A stretch of 34,323 nucleotides of DNA from positions 1-34,323 of the forward strand of contig JAGQWR010000078.1 in the NCBI GenBank assembly GCA_020437105.1. The letters run 5' to 3'. A program made the translations under genes and the position numbers. Below the pieces are notes generated by a model. The model was not told the origin of the DNA, did no database searches, and saw nothing but the letters and a program-made list of their open reading frames with translations. Shown here piece after piece: positions 18,168-24,658 of the stretch. Numbering within the stretch: position 1 is the stretch's first letter; the number at the start of each line of letters is the position of its first letter. The DNA comes from Saprospiraceae bacterium. GTDB taxonomy: Bacteria; Bacteroidota; Bacteroidia; Chitinophagales; Saprospiraceae.

Positions 18168-19244
18168 ATGCAATTAAGAATCCTTTTCGTTTTACTTGTC
18201 CTCTTTTCGGCCTGTAAGGAAGAACCGGCAACCAACCCGGTAAGTATCCAGTTTCGCGGAGAAACAATGGGTACTTATTATGCGGTGACCTACTCAGATA
18301 CTGATGCCCGCAATTTTCAGCAGGCATTAGATTCCGTCTTGCAGGTAATTAATCTGGAAGTGTCAACATACATTCCGCAATCCACCATTAGCCAGTTTAA
18401 TCAATCTGAAACCGGACTGGATTTGAAGGTGAATTATATGGAAGAAATGCTGAAGTCGTCTGCGCCAAAAGAGGCCCAGCCTGCCGACTGGCATTTTGCC
18501 CGAAATTATTATTTGAGCCAAACCATCCGTGATCTGGTCGGACCTGCATTTGATCCAACCGTCATGCCTTTGGTCAATTATTGGGGTTTTGGTTACACCC
18601 CCCATAAAGCTGTAAGTTTGGTGGATAGCCTGGCGGTTGACTCGCTGCTCCGGTTTGTTGGGTTTGACAAAGTACAACTCAATGGTGCTTTGGTTACTAA
18701 ACCCTTTTCAGGGGTACAACTTGATTTTAGCGCTGTCGCGAAAGGCTATGCGGTAGATGAACTGGGGCGTTTTCTGGAGGTCCACGGTATAAAAGATTAT
18801 TTAGTGGAAATAGGAGGAGAAGTTCGTGCCCGGGGCAAGAGCTCTCGCGGCGATTTCTGGAAGATCGGGATCAATACCCCACAGGAAGGAGCGGCAACTA
18901 CCGATTTTGAATTACTCGTTAACCTCGAAGATAAGTCCCTGGCAACCAGTGGAAATTATCGTAATTTTTACGAAATAGACGGGATGAAATATGCCCATAC
19001 CATCAATCCGGCTTCCGGTTATCCGGAGCGAAGCCAATTGCTTAGCGCATCCGTCTTTGCGGAAGATTGTGCCATAGCAGATGGCCTCGCAACGGCCTTT
19101 ATGGTGCTTGGTCTGGAGGCCTCCAAAGAAAAATTAACTACCCTGAAAGGGATAGACGCCTGCCTGATTTATGGTGAAAGCGATGGCTCCCTGGGGGTGT
19201 TTGTAACGCCCGGCATAAAAAAATATATCGAGTCTGTTGACTAA
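18168..19244 (+). CDS. apbE: FAD:protein FMN transferase (ApbE) lipoprotein
   Basis: 358 aa, ATG at 18168. A lipoprotein signal with lipobox LFSAC (C16) places it at the periplasmic face. ApbE landmarks are GETMGTYYAVTY (about 31-42), DFSAVAKGYAVDEL (from 186), YLVEIGGEVRARG, SLATSGNYRNF, H277 in HTINPASGYPERS, and D305 and T309 in ADGLATAFMVLG, the expected metal and active-site region. The enzyme uses FAD to attach FMN to a Thr/Ser of target proteins such as NqrB/C or RnfD/G. No protein with the D..TGA(T/S) acceptor motif was noticed in this window, so its substrate lies elsewhere. Spacing of 8 nt and 30 nt to its neighbours supports co-transcription. Confidence 0.93.
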   Translation: MQLRILFVLLVLFSACKEEPATNPVSIQFRGETMGTYYAVTYSDTDARNFQQALDSVLQVINLEVSTYIPQSTISQFNQSETGLDLKVNYMEEMLKSSAPKEAQPADWHFARNYYLSQTIRDLVGPAFDPTVMPLVNYWGFGYTPHKAVSLVDSLAVDSLLRFVGFDKVQLNGALVTKPFSGVQLDFSAVAKGYAVDELGRFLEVHGIKDYLVEIGGEVRARGKSSRGDFWKIGINTPQEGAATTDFELLVNLEDKSLATSGNYRNFYEIDGMKYAHTINPASGYPERSQLLSASVFAEDCAIADGLATAFMVLGLEASKEKLTTLKGIDACLIYGESDGSLGVFVTPGIKKYIESVD

Positions 19245-19274
19245 CTAATTACTTATAACCTCTTATTACATCCA

Positions 19275-20096
19275 ATGAATTTTAACCTGGACCGAGACCT
19301 CTGTTTTTTTGATATTGAATCTACCGGCCTGAATGTCATTCGCGACCGGATTGTACAAATTGCTGTTATCCGGTATTTTGCTGATGGCCGTCCGCCGGAA
19401 GAATTGGAATTGCTGGTAAACCCGGGTATTCCGATTTCAGAAGACGCTATGGCTGTACATGGGATTACCCCGGCCGACGTCGCCAATAAACCGGTTTTTG
19501 GGCAGGTGGCTGACCAGCTTTATGCTTTTTTCGGAAATTCAGATCTGGCTGGTTACAACTGTTACCGCTTTGATGTGCCTCTTTTAGTAGAAGAATTTGC
19601 CCGCGTAGGCTATGAATTTGATATTGAAAATCGGCGGATTATTGATTCTCAGCGAATTTTCTACAAAATGGAGCCGCGTACCCTGAAAGCAGCATTGAAA
19701 TTTTATAAAGGAGAAAAAATAGAGAACGCACATGATGCTATGGCAGATGTGCGTGCAACAGTTGCTGTTTTGGAAGGACAAATCGAACGCTATCAGGAAG
19801 AAGATTTTGAAGATTCGGATGGGAATGTGATCGAGAAACCGATTCGAAATGACATGCAATCCATCTTTGAATTTACGATGGATGATAAAATGATCGACGT
19901 TACCCAACGCCTCAAATTTAACGGACAAGGAGTAGTCGTTTTTAATTTTGGTAAATATGTCGGGAAGCCGGTTGGCGAAACCCTCTACAATGACCGGCAG
20001 TATTACAATTGGATTCAGGATAAGGAGTTTTCGGTGCAGGTTAAGAAAAAGGTGACGATCCTGTTAGAAGAATATAAAAAGCAACTCAATAGATGA
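19275..20096 (+). CDS. DEDDh 3'-5' exonuclease (DnaQ/ExoX-like) with C-terminal accessory domain
   Basis: 273 aa, ATG at 19275. The N-terminal 165 residues are a DnaQ-type nuclease: Exo I FFDIESTG (D13, E15), VHGIT (H62), Exo II GYNCYRFDVPLL (D100), and Exo III HDAMADVRAT (H153, D158), giving a complete DEDDh metal-binding set. Residues about 205-270 (FNGQGVVVFNFGKYVGKPV, then YNWIQDKEF) form a small domain often found behind this nuclease in Bacteroidota. It should degrade DNA or RNA ends in the cytoplasm during repair or proofreading. The stop codon overlaps the next gene's start (ATGA), so translation is probably coupled although the neighbour's function is unrelated. Confidence 0.9.
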   Translation: MNFNLDRDLCFFDIESTGLNVIRDRIVQIAVIRYFADGRPPEELELLVNPGIPISEDAMAVHGITPADVANKPVFGQVADQLYAFFGNSDLAGYNCYRFDVPLLVEEFARVGYEFDIENRRIIDSQRIFYKMEPRTLKAALKFYKGEKIENAHDAMADVRATVAVLEGQIERYQEEDFEDSDGNVIEKPIRNDMQSIFEFTMDDKMIDVTQRLKFNGQGVVVFNFGKYVGKPVGETLYNDRQYYNWIQDKEFSVQVKKKVTILLEEYKKQLNR

Positions 20097-20929
20097 CCAG
20101 CTTCCGCTTTTGGCTATTTGCCGGATTTGTTCTTGTCTTTGCTGCCTGTTATGAAAAGCAGGAGGGCTGTCTGGATATTGGTGCCACCAACTTTGATGTG
20201 ACAGCCGACAAGCCCTGTGCGGATGAATGTTGTACCTATCCGGTGATCAAAATGTCGGTAAGTAGTGTATATTCTGATTTGGTCATTGATACTATGTATT
20301 CTTTTAAACTTGATAAACTGTATGAAGTGCCCGGACGGCCTGGTGATTCGATCGCATTTTCCAGGATTCGCTATTTTGTATCCAATGTTGAATTGCTTTC
20401 AGGAGGAACCGTTTTTGGTGTTCCGGAAGAACTGGATTTGTTCATCAATGGGCAGTCAACAATCGTTTCAGATAATTTCGGCCGATTTGAACCGTCTGTT
20501 AGTCCGAGTGCGACTCTGGGGTCCTTTGCGAAAACCGGTACATTTGATGGGGTACGTTTTACATTCGGCCTGGAGCCGGCAATAATAGGGGCAGATCCAG
20601 ACTCCATTCCGAGCGGACATCCACTTTCCATTCAGAGCGATAGTACGCTATGGCTGGAAGGGGCGGGATATCAATCGGTCTATTTAGAGCTGTTTCGAGA
20701 TCAGACAGCCGTAGATTCAACAGTAATTCCGATAGAGGGCTCCATGCAATTAGAATTTGATTTTTCGGAGCCTTATGAAGTGCTCGGAGGTTTTGATCTG
20801 ACACTAAAATTTCAGATTGATTTTTCCAAATGGTTTACCGGTACCAACCCCAAAGATGACCCCATACCCATGCTCCGGCAAAAGATCCTGGAAAATGTGT
20901 CGGATAGCTTCCTGTTTTTAGGATTTTAA
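20093..20929 (+). CDS. MbnP-like lipoprotein 1 (Cys-rich N terminus)
   Basis: 278 aa, ATG at 20093 overlapping the previous stop by 4 nt. The lipobox VFAAC (C19) predicts an envelope lipoprotein. A Cys-rich segment follows (GCLDIGATNFDVTADKPC, then ADECCTYP), a small module seen at the start of Bacteroidota lipoproteins. The rest resembles the MbnP family of periplasmic proteins: FKLDKLYE, RIRYFVSNVELL, DGVRFTFGL, SGHPLSIQSDSTLW with W187, GYQSVYLEL, and a final beta-rich tail with W247. MbnP-type proteins are partners of di-heme MbnH enzymes; characterised members bind copper after Trp oxidation. Family assignment comes from motif order and the peroxidase neighbours, and is less clear than for the next gene. 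Confidence 0.75.
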   Translation: MTSFRFWLFAGFVLVFAACYEKQEGCLDIGATNFDVTADKPCADECCTYPVIKMSVSSVYSDLVIDTMYSFKLDKLYEVPGRPGDSIAFSRIRYFVSNVELLSGGTVFGVPEELDLFINGQSTIVSDNFGRFEPSVSPSATLGSFAKTGTFDGVRFTFGLEPAIIGADPDSIPSGHPLSIQSDSTLWLEGAGYQSVYLELFRDQTAVDSTVIPIEGSMQLEFDFSEPYEVLGGFDLTLKFQIDFSKWFTGTNPKDDPIPMLRQKILENVSDSFLFLGF

Positions 20930-20976
20930 CGAAACCCTGGGGGGGCAGGTGGCAACTAAACGCAGGTTCAAACGTT

Positions 20977-20996
20977 ATATGATGGAATTGTCATAT
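20977..20996. promoter_or_regulatory. Inverted repeat before MbnP-like gene 2
   Basis: ATATGA (20977-20982) and TCATAT (20991-20996) are separated by 8 nt, with TATAATTTG just after. It lies in the only long gap (about 100 nt) inside the operon, so an internal promoter or operator is possible. Evidence is slight. Confidence 0.2.
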
Positions 20997-21028
20997 TATA
21001 ATTTGAAGAACAATTGAATAAACCAGAT

Positions 21029-21784
21029 ATGAAAAAACTACTTCTTATTTTTCCCTTGGGACTCCTGTTGTTATCAGGCTGTGTTAAAGAGGAGGAAACC
21101 GGTGCTTTGGAAATGACGTTCAAAGCCAATTATGACGGAACTCCACTTGTTATGCTTGATGAATACGCATACGACGGCGGATTAATGATGACCTTCCAGC
21201 GTTTTAATTTTTACATCGGCAATGTAGCTCTGGTGGACGGATCTACGAAAGAAAATTTACTGGATATCGAATTTGTTGATTTCGACAATATGGCTAGTAC
21301 TGAAGAAGCCACAGCAGGCTATTCGATTCTGGTTGATGAAATTCCGACAGGAGATTATGCCAAAATCCAAATTGGTCTGGGTGTTCCGGCTGATTTGAAT
21401 GCTACAGCAGACAGTGATTATTCCGGTTCACATCCTTTGGCTCGGGCAAGTCACTATTGGCCAGGGTGGGAAAGCTTTATTTTTACCATGATCAATGCCA
21501 AGGTTGATTCAAACGGCGATGGCCTGTATGATGATAGTTCGGTATTGTACCATACCGGAAGTGATGAAGCCTATCGCCTGGTTGAATATACTTTTCCGAT
21601 TCGTATAGAAAAAGACAAGGTAAGCGATCTGGTATTTGAGGTAGATCTTAAAGCGCTGTTTCAGGATGGTGCAGGCGGATACATCGATATTCTGGCCAAC
21701 ACGAATACACATAACATTGATGACCTTTCTATTGCCAATCAGGTAATGGATAATTTTACGCAATCGCTTAAGATTGTAAATTGA
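21029..21784 (+). CDS. MbnP-like lipoprotein 2
   Basis: 251 aa from ATG 21029; a TTG at 21014 only adds five residues before the signal peptide. The lipobox LLSGC (C18) gives an envelope lipoprotein. Family traits are FQRFNFYIGNVALVDG, a LVDEIPTGDYAKIQIGLGVP strand pair, SHPLARASHYWPGWESFIF (W144, W147) and a later YHTGSDEAYR. This order (IG lead, HP...W.GW, H.G) is that of MbnP-family proteins paired with di-heme peroxidases. The HPL...W block is shared with the preceding gene, so the two are diverged paralogues. W144 or W147 is the natural candidate for oxidation by the peroxidase that starts 7 nt downstream. The metal-binding role is inferred from the family. Confidence 0.82.
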   Translation: MKKLLLIFPLGLLLLSGCVKEEETGALEMTFKANYDGTPLVMLDEYAYDGGLMMTFQRFNFYIGNVALVDGSTKENLLDIEFVDFDNMASTEEATAGYSILVDEIPTGDYAKIQIGLGVPADLNATADSDYSGSHPLARASHYWPGWESFIFTMINAKVDSNGDGLYDDSSVLYHTGSDEAYRLVEYTFPIRIEKDKVSDLVFEVDLKALFQDGAGGYIDILANTNTHNIDDLSIANQVMDNFTQSLKIVN

Positions 21785-21791
21785 TTTTAGA

Positions 21792-22925
21792 ATGCGGCTT
21801 TTTTTAAGATTGGTATTGTTTGCTACCATGTTGGTTACTGGTTGCCGGGAGGTGCCTGTCATGATGGATGACGACAACCCGATACTCGGAGATCTGGAAT
21901 CTATTCCCTACGACCCCCAGCCTTATACGCTGGAAATTCCGGATTTTTTTCCGGACATGATTATTCCAACAGATAACCCATTGACTGTCGAAGGGGTGGA
22001 ATTGGGACGTTTTCTTTTTTACGACCCCATTCTTTCTGCCGACAGTACTCAAGCCTGCGCAAGCTGCCATTTAATTGAAGGCGCCTTTACAGATAATCTG
22101 GCCTTAAGTACAGGAATTCAGGGCCTGGAGGGCAAGCGGAGTGCTATGTCTTTACTCAATGTGGGCTTTTACTATTCCGGACTTTTTTGGGATGGCCGAT
22201 CACCTACTCTGGAAGAACAAGCCCTGCATCCTGTTACTGATCCGCTGGAAATGGATAACACCTGGGAGGCATTGGAGGAGAAATTAAGAAACCACGACTT
22301 GTATCCGGAGATGTTTAGAAAAGCATTTGGGATCAAAGACCGATCTGATATTTCCAGAGACTACGCGACAAAAGCGCTTGCCTCATTCGAACGAACCCTT
22401 ATTTCCGGAGGTAAAGCCAAATATGACAAAAAATTTCTGTCCTTGGAGCCCGGAATACTTTATACAGCTTCGGAATTTCGAGGAAAGGATATGTTTTTTG
22501 ATGAATCGGAAGAAGGTCTTCCGGATGCACAGTGTTTTCACTGCCACGGCGGTGTGCTGTTTACGACTAATGAATATAGGAATAACGGCTTGCAGGAAGC
22601 AGCTACCCTAAATGATTTTGATGACCCCGGATACGGAATGGTTACCGGAAAAGTAATCGACAACGGCAAATTCCGGGCTCCTACTTTACGTAATATCGCC
22701 CTCTCTGCGCCTTACATGCACGATGGCCGCCTGGCAACCTTGGAGGAAGTTATTGACTTTTACAATGAGGGTGTACACTACGCAGCCAATCTGGATGAAA
22801 ATCTGGTTATTCAGCCCTTGGGATTTGACGAACAGATGAAACAGGATTTGATTGCCTTCCTCCACACGCTAACAGATACAAGTTTTGTGTCTAATCCTGC
22901 CTTCCAGAATCCTTTTGAGGAATAA
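21792..22925 (+). CDS. Di-heme cytochrome c peroxidase, MauG/MbnH type (copy 1)
   Basis: 377 aa, ATG at 21792, lipobox VTGC (C18). Two heme c sites are present: C89-A-S-C92-H93 and C248-F-H-C251-H252. Other family marks are DNPLTVEGVELGRFLFYDP, AMSLLNVGF, LFWDGRSPTLEEQALHPV (W133), and TLRNIALSAPYMHDGRLATLEEV. Y324 in IDFYNEG lies where classical peroxidases have the Met ligand and MauG has Tyr, so a Trp- or protein-oxidising role is more likely than plain peroxide scavenging. It follows MbnP-like gene 2 by 7 nt and precedes a second copy by 12 nt. The protein should be membrane-anchored in the periplasm. Confidence 0.9.
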   Translation: MRLFLRLVLFATMLVTGCREVPVMMDDDNPILGDLESIPYDPQPYTLEIPDFFPDMIIPTDNPLTVEGVELGRFLFYDPILSADSTQACASCHLIEGAFTDNLALSTGIQGLEGKRSAMSLLNVGFYYSGLFWDGRSPTLEEQALHPVTDPLEMDNTWEALEEKLRNHDLYPEMFRKAFGIKDRSDISRDYATKALASFERTLISGGKAKYDKKFLSLEPGILYTASEFRGKDMFFDESEEGLPDAQCFHCHGGVLFTTNEYRNNGLQEAATLNDFDDPGYGMVTGKVIDNGKFRAPTLRNIALSAPYMHDGRLATLEEVIDFYNEGVHYAANLDENLVIQPLGFDEQMKQDLIAFLHTLTDTSFVSNPAFQNPFEE

Positions 22926-22937
22926 AAAACCAAACGC

Positions 22938-24077
22938 ATGACTACGCAACATACCCGGACTTTGGATCGCCAAATTGGGTTAGGACTGCTCGTCTTATTG
23001 TTTTTGGTTTCTGCCTGTGGTAAAACGGATCCACCCATTGAAAAGGGAGTTGATCTGAGTGCCTTTCCGTATCAGCCCAAGGCCTTTGATTTAGTTGTCC
23101 CGGACCATTTTAGTCAGATGCCCATTCCTTCTGATAATCCTTTAACTGTTGATGGGGTTGCCCTTGGGCGCTACCTTTTTTATGATCCGATCCTCTCGCT
23201 CGACAGCACGATCTCCTGCGCATCTTGCCACTTGCCTGCCGCTGCTTTTGCGGATACGGTGGCGCTGAGTAAGGGAGTCGGAGGGACGCTGGGTGTCCGC
23301 AATGCCATGTCTCTGGCAAATGTGGGCTATTACCAAAACGGCCTGTTCTGGGATGGACGGGTAGCAACGCTGGAGGAACAATCGCTGCATCCTGTGCAAG
23401 ACCCGCTGGAAATGCGGGAAGACTGGAATAAGGTGGAAGAAAAATTGCAACAACACCCCGAATATCAGAAACGTTTTCGGGCTGCTTTTGGTATCGAGAA
23501 TAGCCTGGACATAGATCGCTACCTGGCAGCCAAAGCACTCGCCCAGTTTGAGCGGACACTGATTAGTGGTACTTCCAAATATGATTTTGCCAATTTCGAT
23601 TGGGGTACCCAGCAACAGTTTTTTACTTCTTCCGAGTTACGTGGCCGGAATTTTTTCTTTAGCGAGCCCGATGACCCGAATGATCCACACCCCGGATGTA
23701 CGCATTGCCATACCTCCTTGTTACTTACCACCAATGAATACCTCAACAATGGCCTGGATGAAGCACCTGAGCTGACCGGGTTTTCTGATCTGGGCAGGGG
23801 AGGAGTAACTCTTTCTGTTTTTGACAATGGCCGGTTTCGAGTGCCTACACTTCGAAATATCACGCGCACAGCTCCTTATATGCACGATGGGCGCTTTGAA
23901 TCCCTCGAAGATGTCTTGGATCACTATAGCTCCGGTGGCCATTATGCCCCAAATGTGGATGCCAATATCCAGGCGTTCGTGCTCACAGAAGAACAAAAAA
24001 CAGACCTGTTGGCATTCCTGCAAACCCTGACAGACCAATCCTTTATAGAAAACCCGGCTTTTTTAAATCCTTTTTAA
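22938..24077 (+). CDS. Di-heme cytochrome c peroxidase, MauG/MbnH type (copy 2)
   Basis: 379 aa, ATG at 22938, lipobox VSAC (C27). Heme sites are C94-A-S-C97-H98 and C254-T-H-C257-H258. It aligns with copy 1 along most of its length (DNPLTV.GV.LGR.LFYDPILS.DS, GLFWDGR..TLEEQ.LHPV.DPLEM, RTLISG, TTNEY.NNGL, PTLRN, APYMHDGR), so the pair arose by tandem duplication followed by divergence. Y330 (LDHYSSGGHY) again occupies the likely sixth-ligand position. Copy 2 has an inserted acidic loop (EPDDPNDPHPG) before the second heme. No clear terminator follows. Two peroxidases beside two MbnP-like proteins suggest one enzyme per partner. Confidence 0.9.
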   Translation: MTTQHTRTLDRQIGLGLLVLLFLVSACGKTDPPIEKGVDLSAFPYQPKAFDLVVPDHFSQMPIPSDNPLTVDGVALGRYLFYDPILSLDSTISCASCHLPAAAFADTVALSKGVGGTLGVRNAMSLANVGYYQNGLFWDGRVATLEEQSLHPVQDPLEMREDWNKVEEKLQQHPEYQKRFRAAFGIENSLDIDRYLAAKALAQFERTLISGTSKYDFANFDWGTQQQFFTSSELRGRNFFFSEPDDPNDPHPGCTHCHTSLLLTTNEYLNNGLDEAPELTGFSDLGRGGVTLSVFDNGRFRVPTLRNITRTAPYMHDGRFESLEDVLDHYSSGGHYAPNVDANIQAFVLTEEQKTDLLAFLQTLTDQSFIENPAFLNPF

Positions 24078-24258
24078 AGAAAAATATGACCTGATTAGGA
24101 TGTATTTTTTTCACAAAAAATGGTTTATTCGTTTTATTTTAAAAGGGTTTTTTAGTTTTTAAATTTCACAATAAGTGGTTTTTGTCCTTGATAGACCAGG
24201 AATAAGTTCGGATTATTGTAACGTCAATCGTTGACAAGCAACGAGCTTTCAAATTTGG

Positions 24259-24278
24259 ATATGTTCATGGGATTATAA
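24259..24278 (+). repeat. 20-nt direct repeat, copy 1
   Basis: ATATGTTCATGGGATTATAA, identical to 24376-24395. It lies 2 nt before a terminator-like hairpin. A GAGCTTT/AAGCTCTTT similarity also precedes both copies. Confidence 0.85.
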
Positions 24279-24280
24279 AT

Positions 24281-24318
24281 CCGTCAACAGCAGAATTTTC
24301 TGCTGTTGGCGGGGTTTT
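24281..24318 (+). terminator. Strong hairpin with T-tail, unit 1
   Basis: CCGTCAACAGCAGA pairs with TCTGCTGTTGGCGG (14 bp with one wobble, loop ATTT), followed by GGTTTT. It may end a short RNA beginning near 24259, or stop read-through from the peroxidase gene 200 nt upstream. Confidence 0.65.
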
Positions 24319-24375
24319 AAAAAGCGATTTGGGGAAATTGCGCCTTTAAAACCGAAGAAAGCTCTTTTGATAAGA

Positions 24376-24395
24376 ATATGTTCATGGGATTATAA
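24376..24395 (+). repeat. 20-nt direct repeat, copy 2
   Basis: Second exact copy of the sequence at 24259-24278, 117 nt downstream. It is again followed within 15 nt by an unrelated hairpin. Confidence 0.85.
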
Positions 24396-24408
24396 TTTGT
24401 TAATGGTG

Positions 24409-24448
24409 GTCGCGTCGCATTGTATTTGCAGCGCGACTATCTATTTTT
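24409..24448 (+). terminator. Hairpin with T-tail, unit 2
   Basis: GTCGCGT pairs with GCGCGAC (one wobble), a C/A mismatch follows, then GCA pairs with TGC. The tail reads TATCTATTTTT. Position relative to the 20-nt repeat is like unit 1, but the stem sequence is different. Confidence 0.5.
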
Positions 24449-24450
24449 AC

Positions 24451-24494
24451 GGCTTAAGCGTTTCGATAATGAGGCTTACCCTTCTTTAAGCCTC
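24451..24494 (+). promoter_or_regulatory. Alternative hairpins in the leader of adhesin 2
   Basis: GAGGCTTA (24471-24478) pairs perfectly with TAAGCCTC (24487-24494). GGCTTAA (24451-24457) can instead pair with TTAAGCC (24486-24492), so the two structures exclude each other. No T-run follows, so this is a possible leader switch, not a plain terminator. Confidence 0.35.
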
Positions 24495-24658
24495 CGGATT
24501 TACATCTAACCCTATATTCGATCCAAAGAGACTGTTACGTTTCCTTGAATCAAAAATTACTAAGGCGATTTCCTTGTCATAGGTATGGATTTATCCATAA
24601 ATTGCAGGATAATCCTTGGTGCTTTTTTGGCTGTCAATCCATTAAAACAATTATATCC

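Larger units (their letters stand above)
24078..24658. other. 580-nt non-coding region with repeats and hairpins
   Basis: No plausible protein gene was found. The first 140 nt are AT-rich with T-runs. GTCAA/TTGAC (24223-24235) and CGTTG/CAACG (24229-24243) are overlapping small hairpins. Two units then follow, each starting with the same 20-nt sequence and ending in a terminator-like hairpin, and after these an 8-bp hairpin (24471-24494). The last 150 nt lead to the adhesin start codon. Confidence 0.6.

Noticed and set aside
23142..23615. Minus-strand open frames of about 150 codons
   Set aside because: Antisense to the second di-heme peroxidase, whose motifs are unbroken. The products show no recognisable fold.
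24100..24165. T-runs after the second peroxidase as a terminator
   Set aside because: No stable stem precedes the T-runs; the region is only AT-rich.
24545..24658. Upstream start for adhesin 2
   Set aside because: The 38 extra residues precede a complete signal peptide and look like leader sequence.
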